A stretch of 64,000 nt of DNA, from contig NZ_CP067393.1 in the NCBI RefSeq assembly GCF_016653615.1, positions 1,503,673 through 1,567,672 of the forward strand, written 5' to 3'. Of the stretch, positions 51,776 to 60,182 are shown one piece after another. A model generated the notes under the pieces. The model saw only the letters and a list, made by a program, of their open reading frames with translations. It made no database searches and had not been told where the DNA came from. The position numbers and the translations under genes were made by a program. Numbering within the stretch: position 1 is the first letter of the stretch; every line of letters begins with the position of its first letter. This stretch comes from Entomomonas asaccharolytica (GTDB lineage: Bacteria; Pseudomonadota; Gammaproteobacteria; Pseudomonadales; Pseudomonadaceae).

Positions 51776-52621
51776 ATGAGAGTAATAGATATGCGCTGTC
51801 GGCCAGCGTATCTGCATGAGTTTTTTGGGGCTAAACCTGATACTGCAAGTTATCAGGCAGCTCGCTGGTTAAATAGAAGAGTAGGGACAAGGGGCGATGA
51901 TGAACATTTTAAGCGTTCATTAACTGCACAAGGATTTTTAGCAGAAATTCACGATGCAGGATTAACTAAAGCAGTAGTGGTTGGCAGGCACACGCCTAGC
52001 CAACATATTGCGAATGATTTTTTATATGAAATTACTAATCCCCATAAAGAATTGTTAGCAGTTGCTGGCGTTGATCCTGTATTACAAGGCGTAGATGTGG
52101 CTATACAAGAAATTGATAGAGTGATTGATCAGCTTGGTTTTGCAGGGATTGGTATTGAACCAGGCTTTGCAGAGCCTGCGCATCATCCTGATGCAGCAAT
52201 CTATTTCCCTATTTATGAGCATTTAGCTAACAAAGGTGTGCCTGTTTTTATTATGTCAGGCCCTACTACTCCTGATCTGCAATTTAATAATCCAGATCAT
52301 TTAGTGAAAGTAGCACAAACATTCCCACAATTACCCATAGTATGCTATCACGGTTACTATCCCAATACTCAGCAGTTAGTTGGGGTTGCTTTTCGTTATG
52401 AAAATGTTTTTGTGGTGCCAGATATGTATGGTTTTCTAGCGGGTAGTGAAGTATTTGTTAGTGCGGCAAATGGCTTTTTAGCAGATCAATTGCTATTTGG
52501 TTCATCTTATCCTTTTCGCCCCATTAAACAATCTATTGAAGATTTTTTACAATTAGGCTTTAAAGAAAATATTATTGATAAATTACTTTATGGCAATGCA
52601 GCTAACCTTTTAAAGTTATGA
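51776..52621 (+). CDS. Amidohydrolase-2-family protein of the sulfonate cluster
   Basis: 281-residue TIM-barrel hydrolase of the amidohydrolase 2 (ACMSD-like) type: starts 'MRVIDMRCRPAY' (in place of the usual D-x-H-x-H metal motif it has DMRCR), then 'GIGIEPGFAEPAHHPDAAIYFPIYEHLANKGVPVFIMSG', 'VCYHGYYP' and 'LLFGSSYPFRP' (terminal Ser/Asp region). The lost HxH suggests altered metal binding. Its position between ssuD and ssuE points to processing of a product of desulfonation or of a related organosulfur compound; the substrate is unknown. Confidence 0.78.
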   Translation: MRVIDMRCRPAYLHEFFGAKPDTASYQAARWLNRRVGTRGDDEHFKRSLTAQGFLAEIHDAGLTKAVVVGRHTPSQHIANDFLYEITNPHKELLAVAGVDPVLQGVDVAIQEIDRVIDQLGFAGIGIEPGFAEPAHHPDAAIYFPIYEHLANKGVPVFIMSGPTTPDLQFNNPDHLVKVAQTFPQLPIVCYHGYYPNTQQLVGVAFRYENVFVVPDMYGFLAGSEVFVSAANGFLADQLLFGSSYPFRPIKQSIEDFLQLGFKENIIDKLLYGNAANLLKL

Positions 52622-52689
52622 CTTTAAAATAAATCATTGCTATTTTTTGACCTAGTAGCACTGGCTTGAGCTTTAGTTCTATCAACAAA

Positions 52690-52705
52690 TGGCTTAAATA
52701 TAGCT
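52690..52705 (+). promoter_or_regulatory. Candidate sigma-54 promoter for ssuE-sfnR
   Basis: TGGCTTAAATATAGCT: TGGC and GC lie at the exact -24/-12 spacing (GG at 52691-52692, GC at 52703-52704). It differs from consensus in the TGGCAC and TTGC outer positions. Predicted start near 52715, about 95 bp before the ssuE ATG. Confidence 0.45.
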
Positions 52706-52808
52706 TTTATATATAAAAGTTATAATAAAAGAATTATAAATTCTTTTTAGTTATTTAATGATTGGCGTAGACTACCAGTGCTTACTTATTTTATAAGGAT
52801 GCTTAACT

Positions 52809-53390
52809 ATGTTAGTTGTTGCTATTGGCGGTAGCCCTAGCGCTAAATCACGCTCAACGGCGTTACTTAATTATGCTACAGATTGGCTAACCCAATATGG
52901 GGTAAATAGTTATACAGTGACTGTTAAAGATTTTTTAGCAGAAGATTTGTTATATGCCAATTTTGATAGTCCACAAATTAAAGAATTACAACAAAAACTA
53001 GCACAGGCAGATGGTGTAATTTTGGCCACGCCTATCTATAAAGCTGCTTATAGTGGCGCTCTAAAAACCATTTTAGATCTATTTCCTGAACGTGCTTTGG
53101 CTAATAAAGTTGTGTTGCCTATAGCCACTGCAGGTAGTAGTAATCATCTATTAGCATTAGATTATGCACTTAAACCTGTGATTGGTGCATTAAAGGCTAA
53201 AGAGATATTACAGGGGGTATTTGCCAATGATCAGCAAATCACCTATCCAACTGAAAAAACAACATTAATTTTAGCTAAAGATTTAGAGTTACGTTTAGAA
53301 AGTGCGCTGCAACAATTTTATATTAGCCTACAACAACCCAAACCGCATACACAGCAATTGTTGTCGAAAAAATTGGCAGAGGCTGTTTAA
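52809..53390 (+). CDS. ssuE: NAD(P)H-dependent FMN reductase for the sulfonate monooxygenase
   Basis: Supplies FMNH2 to SsuD. 193 residues, flavodoxin-like: '[21 protein letters not shown]' phosphate loop, '[30 protein letters not shown]' flavin region with the Tyr-containing insertion known in SsuE/MsuE. The protein could equally be called MsuE. TAAGGAT precedes the ATG; sfnR follows. Confidence 0.9.
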   Translation: MLVVAIGGSPSAKSRSTALLNYATDWLTQYGVNSYTVTVKDFLAEDLLYANFDSPQIKELQQKLAQADGVILATPIYKAAYSGALKTILDLFPERALANKVVLPIATAGSSNHLLALDYALKPVIGALKAKEILQGVFANDQQITYPTEKTTLILAKDLELRLESALQQFYISLQQPKPHTQQLLSKKLAEAV

Positions 53391-53413
53391 TTGTATGGAT
53401 AATGGAAAATCTT

Positions 53414-54484
53414 ATGCAATTATTTAATCTTCCCTATTCGCCTGCATTAGCGACTTCTATTAGGGCTACTGCCCAAACCTTTGAAGACCCTAAATCAAAA
53501 GAGTTATTGGCTTATTTGCAGCAAATAGCACCTAGTGAAGCCAGTGTTTTAATTATTGGTGAAACAGGCACGGGGAAAGAGTTAGTAGCTAGGCATATTC
53601 ACCAACTTAGTGAACGACATAAAGGGCCTTTTATTGCGGTAAACTGTGGGGCTTTTGCTGAAACTTTAGTAGAGGCGGAACTATTTGGTCAAAATAAAGG
53701 GGCTTTTACTGGCGCTGTTATTGATAAAGCAGGTTGGTTTGAAGAGGCAAATGGAGGCACCTTATTTTTGGATGAAATAGGGGATTTACCCTTATCTATC
53801 CAAGTGAAACTATTACGGGTGTTACAAGAAAGGGAAGTGGTAAGATTAGGTTCTCGTAAAAGTATTGCGATTGATGTACGAGTAGTGGCTGCTACCAATG
53901 TGGAGCTAGAAAAAGCTATTATTGCAGGTAATTTTCGGGAAGATTTATATTATCGGATTAATGTAGCCCATTTAAAGTTACCTCCTTTAAGAGAGCGTAA
54001 AGGGGATATCTTACCGTTAGCTAACTATTTTATTGCTGAGTATGCTAAACGTTTAGGCAAGCAAATTATTATCTTAGATAAAACGGCTGAAAAAAAGCTA
54101 TCAAGTCATACTTGGCCTGGTAATATCAGGGAATTAGAAAATGTAATACATCACACTTTATTAATTTGCCAAAGCAATGTAATTAGTGAGCAAGATTTAC
54201 ATTTTTCTAGCTTGCCTTTAAAACAACAGACCTCCTCCAATAGTATTGAAGATATAGCAATAGAGGAACTGCTCGCAAAAACTTTTGAAAGGTTATTTAA
54301 TGAGCAACCAGAGAATATCTATCAGTTAGTAGAAAAAGCTTTATTTCATACAGCTTATGACTATAGTTTTCATAATCAAGTGCACACTGCGCAGTTGCTA
54401 GGGATTAGCAGAAATATTGTGCGTGCGAAACTTATCGAGTATGGTGATTTAGTGGTAAATAAACGAGCTAATAATAGCGAGTGA
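53414..54484 (+). CDS. sfnR: Sigma-54-dependent activator, SfnR-type
   Basis: Enhancer-binding activator of organosulfur genes in Pseudomonas. The ATG at 53414 ('[20 protein letters not shown]') matches relatives; an ATG at 53402 adds four residues. 356 residues with no N-terminal sensor domain: AAA+ domain with Walker A 'GETGTGKE' (49-56), sigma-54 contact loop 'GAFTGA' (96-101), Walker B '[13 protein letters not shown]', then a Fis-type helix-turn-helix ('[20 protein letters not shown]'). Lacking a sensor, it is probably controlled by its own expression level, for example through a sulfur-starvation regulator. Confidence 0.93.
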   Translation: MQLFNLPYSPALATSIRATAQTFEDPKSKELLAYLQQIAPSEASVLIIGETGTGKELVARHIHQLSERHKGPFIAVNCGAFAETLVEAELFGQNKGAFTGAVIDKAGWFEEANGGTLFLDEIGDLPLSIQVKLLRVLQEREVVRLGSRKSIAIDVRVVAATNVELEKAIIAGNFREDLYYRINVAHLKLPPLRERKGDILPLANYFIAEYAKRLGKQIIILDKTAEKKLSSHTWPGNIRELENVIHHTLLICQSNVISEQDLHFSSLPLKQQTSSNSIEDIAIEELLAKTFERLFNEQPENIYQLVEKALFHTAYDYSFHNQVHTAQLLGISRNIVRAKLIEYGDLVVNKRANNSE

Positions 54485-54538
54485 TTTTATTGATGAAGAG
54501 CATTTATTTATAATGCGCAAAAGTAACAGCATAAAAAA

Positions 54539-54988
54539 TTACTGTTTTTCTAAAAATACAAACTCTAAATTATCCTTTATTTTCTCTCTTTTAAATTCCT
54601 TATAGCCATTTTTAACATAAAGCGCTAAATTTTTTTCGCTTTTTGTACTGGTAAATAGTTCATAACGTAGCTGCGGGTAATATTTCTCTATGGTCATTAA
54701 AAGTAATGTGCCTAACCCTTGATTTTGTTGATTTGGGCGTACTATAAGCTTGCCAATATAGAGCGTATTATCATCTGTATAGCCTCTTACTGAGCCAATA
54801 ATTTGATGATGGGTATCTGTAGCTTTTAAAATAATGCCTTGCTTAAACTCTTTTTCAATATCGGTAAGCGTTTGTGTAAGGGGTGGTATATTAAAGTTAT
54901 TAAGTAATTTGGCTTCACTTTGATAAGCTAATTTTTGTAGCTCTAATATGGCAGGCAGGTCTGTTATAGTGGCTGGTTCGATAAACAT
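54539..54988 (-). CDS. GNAT-family N-acetyltransferase
   Basis: 149 residues with the acetyl-CoA loop 'LIVRPNQQNQGLGTLLLMTIE' and a C-terminal 'NLALYVKNGYKEFKRE'. Substrate unknown. It is divergent from rnz and convergent with sfnR. Confidence 0.82.
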   Translation of the reverse strand: MFIEPATITDLPAILELQKLAYQSEAKLLNNFNIPPLTQTLTDIEKEFKQGIILKATDTHHQIIGSVRGYTDDNTLYIGKLIVRPNQQNQGLGTLLLMTIEKYYPQLRYELFTSTKSEKNLALYVKNGYKEFKREKIKDNLEFVFLEKQ

Positions 54989-55072
54989 TGATCATTCCCT
55001 TTGCTAATGTCTTGGGCTACTATACATAGTCAAAAAGCGGTTAGTAAAGATAAAAGTCATATCAGGAAATAT

Positions 55073-55987
55073 ATGGAATTAGTTTTTTTAGGTACTGGTG
55101 CAGGTTTACCCACTAAAGAGCGTAATGTTAGCAGCTGCGTACTTAATTTAATGGTTGAGTGCAATGCCCTATGGTTGTTTGACTGTGGGGAAGGCACACA
55201 GCACCAATTTTTACAGACAAGATTAAAAATTAATAAAATCGATAAAATTTTTATAACCCATTTACATGGCGATCATCTTTTTGGTTTACCAGGTTTATTG
55301 GGTAGTCGTTCTTTTAGGAATGAAGCGGGTGAATTAACTATCTATGGTCCAAAAGGGATTAAACAGTTTTTAGAGGTTGTACTAAAAATTTCCGAAAGTT
55401 ATATCCCGTATCCGCTTAATATTGTAGAGATTGAAGAAGGGATTGTTTTTGAAGATGAACAATTTATTGTGACTACAGCACTTTTAGATCATAGAATAGC
55501 TAGCTATGGTTTTAGGGTTGTAGAGAAGGATAAATTGGGGCGTTTAGATGTTGATTTGCTAAAAATAATGGATATTCCATCAGGCTCACACTTAAAGCTT
55601 CTTAAAGAAGGACAAATAGTTACTTTAGAAGATGGTCGTGTTATCGATGGTAAAGATTTACTTAAATCACCTGAGAAAGCAAAGGTAGTGGCTATTTTTG
55701 GTGATACAAAGCCTACGCCTTCAGCTATTGCGTTAGCGAATAATGCAGATATTATGGTGCACGAAGCTACTGTAGAAGGCTCTTTAGCAGAGAGTGCTGC
55801 AAAATATGGTCACTCATCAACTCTCCAAACAGCCACTATTGCCAAACAAGCAAAGGTTAAAAAATTAATTATTACCCATATTAGCGCACGTTATGGACTT
55901 TCGGATTATGAACGTTTAGTTGCTGAGTGTAGAACTATATTTGCTAATACTGAAATGGCAGAGGATTTCTCTGTTTTTAAGGTATAA
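55073..55987 (+). CDS. rnz: Ribonuclease Z (short form)
   Basis: Metallo-beta-lactamase-fold endonuclease that trims tRNA 3' ends. The ATG at 55073 (AGGAAA upstream) gives 304 residues; the longer frame from 55001 adds 24 unrelated residues. Zinc motif 'HLHGDH' at 63-68, 'GDTKPT' and the late 'ITHISARYG' are present. Its short length and beginning 'MELVFLGTGAGLPTKERN' resemble the bacterial Bacillus-type enzyme with a flexible arm. Confidence 0.92.
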   Translation: MELVFLGTGAGLPTKERNVSSCVLNLMVECNALWLFDCGEGTQHQFLQTRLKINKIDKIFITHLHGDHLFGLPGLLGSRSFRNEAGELTIYGPKGIKQFLEVVLKISESYIPYPLNIVEIEEGIVFEDEQFIVTTALLDHRIASYGFRVVEKDKLGRLDVDLLKIMDIPSGSHLKLLKEGQIVTLEDGRVIDGKDLLKSPEKAKVVAIFGDTKPTPSAIALANNADIMVHEATVEGSLAESAAKYGHSSTLQTATIAKQAKVKKLIITHISARYGLSDYERLVAECRTIFANTEMAEDFSVFKV

Positions 55988-55988
55988 A

Positions 55989-56008
55989 AAGGGGATTACC
56001 ATCCCCTT
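55989..56008. terminator. Bidirectional terminator rnz / dcd
   Basis: Stem AAGGGGAT / ATCCCCTT with loop TACC, directly after rnz; an A run to its left serves as the T run for the convergent dcd transcript. Confidence 0.8.
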
Positions 56009-56014
56009 AATAAA

Positions 56015-56581
56015 CTAAGCTTTTGGCAGAGTAACACCCGTTTGACCTTGGTATTTACCTCCACGATCTTTATAAGAAACTTCACATACTTCATCTGATT
56101 CTAGGAATAGCATTTGTGCCACGCCTTCATTAGCGTAGATTTTAGCAGGTAAGTTGGTGGTATTAGAAAACTCTAAGGTTACATGGCCTTCCCATTCAGG
56201 CTCTAAAGGGGTTACATTAACGATAATACCGCAGCGTGCATAAGTGCTTTTACCTAAACAAATAGTTAGTACATTACGTGGTATACGGAAATATTCAACG
56301 GTACGAGCAAGGGCAAAGGAGTTAGGTGGAATAACACAGACATCACCCACTATATCTACAAAACTCTTTTCATCGAAATGTTTTGGATCTACAGTAGCTG
56401 AGTGAATATTGGTAAATACTTTAAATTCATTGGCACAACGTACATCGTAACCATAACTAGAAACACCATAAGAAATAAGCTTTTCTGCACCTTCTGTACG
56501 AACTTGACGTTCAACAAAAGGTTCAATCATGCCATGTTCTAATGCCATACGGCGAATCCACTTATCTGCTTTTATACTCAT
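56015..56581 (-). CDS. dcd: dCTP deaminase
   Basis: Converts dCTP to dUTP for thymidylate synthesis. 188 residues, the Pseudomonas length. '[15 protein letters not shown]', '[31 protein letters not shown]' and '[20 protein letters not shown]' (catalytic Glu) are diagnostic. Single gene. Confidence 0.96.
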   Translation of the reverse strand: MSIKADKWIRRMALEHGMIEPFVERQVRTEGAEKLISYGVSSYGYDVRCANEFKVFTNIHSATVDPKHFDEKSFVDIVGDVCVIPPNSFALARTVEYFRIPRNVLTICLGKSTYARCGIIVNVTPLEPEWEGHVTLEFSNTTNLPAKIYANEGVAQMLFLESDEVCEVSYKDRGGKYQGQTGVTLPKA

Positions 56582-56722
56582 GCCAAAGATTCCAGTAGTT
56601 GTTTAAAATAAGCACTAATTTTAACAGAGACTAAAATGAGGTTCTATCATTTAAATTAACTAGCTATTGATTAGTGAGGTAGTATTAAGTAATTAATGCA
56701 TATAGTTACTTATCAATAGGCT

Positions 56723-57571
56723 TTAGTAGATAAAAATAATAAATAATGCATAGATCACATACCACAGAATAGCTGATCTAATCAGTAGATTCCATAATAC
56801 ATCCAAAGAAGATATTTGTTCTTCATCTTCACTCACTTCTTGTGATTGTATGGCTGCAATACCTGCTTTATTTATTAATTCTTTTGCAGATAGCTTTTTA
56901 TTGAAAAGTTCTTTAATAAGGACATCAAAGCAAGTGGTAAAGTGACCCACTAAGCAGAAACTATATATTAGGATACGGCTAGGCAGCCAATCTAAATAAT
57001 AGCGAATAGATGAAGCCTTTGCTCGTAACTGTTCATTAACAGTTAAATCATCCACCATTGCAATCAAACGATAGAAAAGGGGAATAAGTGGGCCAAGTAA
57101 CATATACCAGAATACAACAGCAAAAAAGCCTTCATAGCTCTGCCATAGCAGTTTGCTTTGTGCTTGATAAAGCAATTGGTTTGGGTTTTCTGTGTCTACA
57201 TCTGTTAAATCGAGATCGCGCTCAGCAGCGATCTTTAAGCCTTGTTGATCACCACGCCGCCATGCATCACGGAATGAACCAAAACGTTGTAGCAAATCGC
57301 CTCGCCCTAAGGCGTAGAGCATAACCGCAATATCAATAAAGAATAAGAAAATACCATGAAATACGTTGTGAAGCAGGAAAATAATAATCCCAATAATAAT
57401 CACAGGTAACAAGGTTAATTTAAAAATAGCATAATTTGCACTATTACCATGTGAAGTTTGATTTTCAGCTTGTTGTAGTTGATGTAGCCAAAAGCTGTCT
57501 TTTTGGATATGACCACGGCCATTAGAAAGTTTTTCTACAGCAATTAAAATAAGTAGCACCAAAAAAGACAT
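56723..57571 (-). CDS. ampE: AmpE-like inner-membrane protein
   Basis: 282 residues, similar in size to E. coli AmpE (284), with four or so membrane segments and the cytosolic/loop motif 'RGDLLQRFGSFRDAWRRGDQQG' typical of AmpE (CobD/CbiB-like). In other species it forms an operon with the amidase ampD and influences beta-lactamase induction; here no ampD is adjacent. TTAGGAG precedes the ATG. Confidence 0.87.
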   Translation of the reverse strand: MSFLVLLILIAVEKLSNGRGHIQKDSFWLHQLQQAENQTSHGNSANYAIFKLTLLPVIIIGIIIFLLHNVFHGIFLFFIDIAVMLYALGRGDLLQRFGSFRDAWRRGDQQGLKIAAERDLDLTDVDTENPNQLLYQAQSKLLWQSYEGFFAVVFWYMLLGPLIPLFYRLIAMVDDLTVNEQLRAKASSIRYYLDWLPSRILIYSFCLVGHFTTCFDVLIKELFNKKLSAKELINKAGIAAIQSQEVSEDEEQISSLDVLWNLLIRSAILWYVIYALFIIFIY

Positions 57572-57932
57572 TAGTTTCTCCTAAAGGAATATAGGATAAT
57601 GAGAATTAGATTTGTATGATAACTTAAACAATAAGTGAATAGTATGGCTGATTTATTAGTAATTGTATAACGTTGTTGCGCATACTATACAGTAAAAGAG
57701 AGTAGCTTGTTTTAATCATCAAGATAATTTTTAATCACTTTAACAGCGACAATCGCTATAATAATAACAATAACTATGGTGATAGATAGAGATAAAATAC
57801 TTGAAGTCATTAATTTGTTTCCTATTTTAGTCACTAATTTAATATAGTTAGTAACTTATTACAATCCTTGTTTATAGTTTATGTGAAGCACTAAACAAGG
57901 TTATTAGTGGCGATTTAAATAAGTATATTAAT
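57572..57932. other. Divergent region ampE / 57933 gene
   Basis: 361 bp, AT-rich, holding one supported small gene (57712-57810, minus strand). The remainder shows no other gene-like structure. Confidence 0.5.
57712..57810 (-). CDS. 32-residue single-helix membrane peptide
   Basis: A 33-codon frame on the minus strand. It starts at an ATG with AGGAAA seven bases upstream, and encodes a short polar start ('MTSSILSLS'), an unbroken run of Ile/Val/Ala forming one transmembrane helix, and a basic-then-acidic tail ('KVIKNYLDD'). The good ribosome site, proper charge order and stop make it a credible small membrane protein; homologues cannot be checked here. It lies upstream of ampE on the same strand, 140 bp away. 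Confidence 0.5.
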   Translation of the reverse strand: MTSSILSLSITIVIVIIIAIVAVKVIKNYLDD

Positions 57933-58424
57933 ATGTCTAAAGTAATTGTAAAACGGGTAATGGTTGCTTTTATTTGTGTAATTATTATTCCTAGTAGTTT
58001 TTATTTATTACTGAAAGGATTTCAGGGAGCTAGGTATTATCAGCGCTACATAGAGGCGCCAAAGCTAGCATGGAATCAAATAAAAACAATAGAAGCAGCG
58101 AATTTACCGAGTGACGCATTAATAGAAGCTAATCTAAATAGTAAAATAATAGATTGGTCTGTTAATGGCAAAAATGTTAATCGAATCATTCGCTTATTTC
58201 GTTTTAGAGAACTTGCGATAAAAGAGCAAGAAAATAAATTATTACTCTGTGATTTACAACGTTATCGTTTAAAACGCCCTATAACAAAAGATTATTATGA
58301 TGTGATTTTTAATGATAGTGCTAACGATAATAAACAAAACATGCAACAATTAAAGGCGTATTATATACAAGAAGTTAATAATAACTGGTTGCAAATACTT
58401 AATCTTTCTTGTGAGGCAAAATAA
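57933..58424 (+). CDS. Unknown membrane-anchored protein A
   Basis: I do not recognise it. 163 residues: a basic start and one hydrophobic helix ('VMVAFICVIIIPSSFYLLL'), then a mainly helical, charged domain ending 'NNWLQILNLSCEAK'. It is followed 2 bp later by a similar-sized anchored protein, so the two are probably made together. No known motif is visible; a periplasmic orientation would follow from the positive N-terminus. Confidence 0.65.
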   Translation: MSKVIVKRVMVAFICVIIIPSSFYLLLKGFQGARYYQRYIEAPKLAWNQIKTIEAANLPSDALIEANLNSKIIDWSVNGKNVNRIIRLFRFRELAIKEQENKLLLCDLQRYRLKRPITKDYYDVIFNDSANDNKQNMQQLKAYYIQEVNNNWLQILNLSCEAK

Positions 58425-58426
58425 CC

Positions 58427-58942
58427 ATGCAAAAGAAAGTGATTAATTATTTGCTAGTGCCGTTGGTTATTGTTGTTGCTTATGGTTTTTTAATGCAGCA
58501 GGCGATTGAGCAAGGGCGTTTTTATCATGCGCAAGAAGACTATTTATTAGAGGCCTCTTTGTTAGCCTATAACCCAGTAATAAATTTACTAGAGCAAGAA
58601 CGGCAAGATCAAACAACAATAGAAAAATTCTCAACGTTAAATTATATACAATTTTATGATTTGTTAATTCGTAGTAATAATATGCCTAAAACTAATTTGT
58701 TAGGCACTGTATTAGGTGTTGTGAATGATCAGATAGATACCATTCCATATACACAAAAACAACAACGTTTGATAGCTCAACAAGTAATTCCTTGTCGCTT
58801 GTTAAATCGTAAACAAAAAGGGTTAATTCCTGAAGGTGAACAGGTTTTAAAAAATTACCAAAATAACTTTGCTGACTTATTAAAATTACAATTAGATGAA
58901 AAGCAAATAGTAACCATATGGTCAAAATTAAGCTGTAATTAA
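58427..58942 (+). CDS. Unknown membrane-anchored protein B
   Basis: 171 residues with an N-terminal anchor ('YLLVPLVIVVAYGFLMQQA') and a helical, Gln/Leu-rich domain with two cysteines (one in 'VIPCRLLNRKQKG', one at the end in 'IWSKLSCN'). The terminal Trp...Leu-Ser-Cys resembles the end of protein A, suggesting that the pair may be ancient paralogues, though overall identity looks low. Its start is 2 bp after A's stop. Function unknown. Confidence 0.65.
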   Translation: MQKKVINYLLVPLVIVVAYGFLMQQAIEQGRFYHAQEDYLLEASLLAYNPVINLLEQERQDQTTIEKFSTLNYIQFYDLLIRSNNMPKTNLLGTVLGVVNDQIDTIPYTQKQQRLIAQQVIPCRLLNRKQKGLIPEGEQVLKNYQNNFADLLKLQLDEKQIVTIWSKLSCN

Positions 58943-59015
58943 TTATGATAAGTTATAAGCAATAACAAGCAGAATTTTAAAGAAATTAACTATTTATATA
59001 AGTTTGTAATACTAA

Positions 59016-59044
59016 TTGATGTTGCTAACCTTATAGGTTAATAT
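59016..59044 (+). promoter_or_regulatory. MqsA-type promoter with operator between -35 and -10
   Basis: TTGATG (59016-59021), 17-bp spacer, TAATAT (59039-59044). The spacer carries TAACCT-TAT-AGGTTA (59026-59040), exactly the palindrome AACCT-N3-AGGTT known for E. coli MqsA. This would give direct autorepression. Confidence 0.75.
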
Positions 59045-59138
59045 GACAAAAAGGTAGCAGTAATCGCTAAGCTTGTTATAGTAATTTTTGTAATAAATGG
59101 AATATTTTTATATGAAACTATATAAAAAAGGCACAACA

Positions 59139-59546
59139 ATGACTATTAATAAATGTCCAGAGTGTAGTGCAAAGCTAGTTAAAGATAAAAAAGATTTTAC
59201 CTACGTTTATAAGGGGGAAAGTGTCACCCTTAAAAAATTACCAGGTTTATATTGCACAGGTTGTGATGAAGTGATTTATGACTCAGCAATTAGTCGATTA
59301 ATTAATGATGCAGCCAATATTTTAAATAAAAAAGTAAATGCTAAAGAAATAAATCCAGAATTTATAATAAATGTTCGTAAAAAACTAGGTCTTACTCAAC
59401 AAGAGGCTGCTGATATTTTTGGTGGCGGTGTAAATGCCTTTTCACGCTATGAAACAGGTAGAGCAGTACCGCCAGTATCGGTTCTAAAACTACTTAAAAT
59501 ATTAGATAAGCATCCTGAATTATTAGCAGAGTTAAAAGAACATTAA
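59139..59546 (+). CDS. mqsA: MqsA-type antitoxin / transcriptional regulator, no toxin partner
   Basis: 135 residues from the ATG at 59139 (starts at 59097 or 59112 are possible but add residues the family lacks). The N-terminal zinc site has Cys6, Cys9, Cys39 and Cys42 (two CxxC), followed by a C-terminal Xre/Cro helix-turn-helix with 'GGGVNAFSRYETGRAVPP'; its Asn and Arg correspond to the DNA-contact residues of E. coli MqsA. The normal order is mqsR toxin then mqsA. Here the 154 bp upstream cannot hold MqsR (about 98 residues), and downstream is a convergent acetyltransferase. Confidence 0.85.
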   Translation: MTINKCPECSAKLVKDKKDFTYVYKGESVTLKKLPGLYCTGCDEVIYDSAISRLINDAANILNKKVNAKEINPEFIINVRKKLGLTQQEAADIFGGGVNAFSRYETGRAVPPVSVLKLLKILDKHPELLAELKEH

Positions 59547-59556
59547 TAACTGCCGT

Positions 59557-60024
59557 TCAAGCAAGATACTTTGCTAATAATAAGCAGGGATTAGCCTCAT
59601 TCCAAAGAGTAGTAAATACTTCTAAAGGACGAAATTGCATTTTCAGATAAAAACTTCTAGTTCTTGCATAATAGGGGTCTTTGTTTGTTTCAGCTAGCGT
59701 CTTAACTGTTAAATATTCTGTTTTGTTGGCTTTACAATATAACTCTACTTGCTTAACTAATTGCTGTCCGATACCTAAACGATGATATTTTTCTAAAACA
59801 GCCATTACATAGATTTCAGCAGTGTAGTAATTATGTTGCTTTACTGCGATAAAGCCAATGGCCTGCCTGTTATCAACAAAAGCCCAAAAGCTCATAGCTT
59901 GGCATTGCTTTGTATAGTCAACTATAGCGCTTTCAATACCAAACCAATTAGGGAGACTTCTAAGGGTGGTATTGCATATTTCCATCTTTCGTTGTGGATT
60001 GTCTATATGATTGATTTTAATCAT
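59557..60024 (-). CDS. GNAT-family N-acetyltransferase
   Basis: 155 residues with 'VMAVLEKYHRLGIGQQLVKQVELYC' (acetyl-CoA loop) and 'YYARTRSFYLKMQFRPLEVF'. Convergent with mqsA at 10 bp distance, without a ribbon-helix-helix partner, so an ordinary acetyltransferase rather than a TacT-type toxin is more likely. Substrate unknown. Confidence 0.82.
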   Translation of the reverse strand: MIKINHIDNPQRKMEICNTTLRSLPNWFGIESAIVDYTKQCQAMSFWAFVDNRQAIGFIAVKQHNYYTAEIYVMAVLEKYHRLGIGQQLVKQVELYCKANKTEYLTVKTLAETNKDPYYARTRSFYLKMQFRPLEVFTTLWNEANPCLLLAKYLA

Positions 60025-60182
60025 TTTAACTTTTCAATAATTAGTCGTGTTAATTTATAAATAAGTATAGCTTACTCAAAAACTAAATAGCCTAGTTAAG
60101 TTAGCCTAATGGGTACTATAGAAAAAAGCCAGACACTCTATAATTACGCGCAGGATTATTATTGATAATAATGAGGAGCAAA

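Noticed and set aside
52752-52775. Another TGGC...TGC pair upstream of ssuE considered as a sigma-54 promoter
   Set aside because: The spacing between GG and GC is four bases too long for a -24/-12 promoter.
59043-59057. ATG-led short frame (MTKR, stop) between the MqsA operator and mqsA, considered as a remnant of mqsR
   Set aside because: Only four codons, and the following sequence in all frames gives no convincing MqsR similarity; chance cannot be excluded.
59557-60024. GNAT gene next to mqsA considered as its toxin
   Set aside because: It is convergent, not co-transcribed; GNAT toxins pair with ribbon-helix-helix antitoxins, not MqsA.
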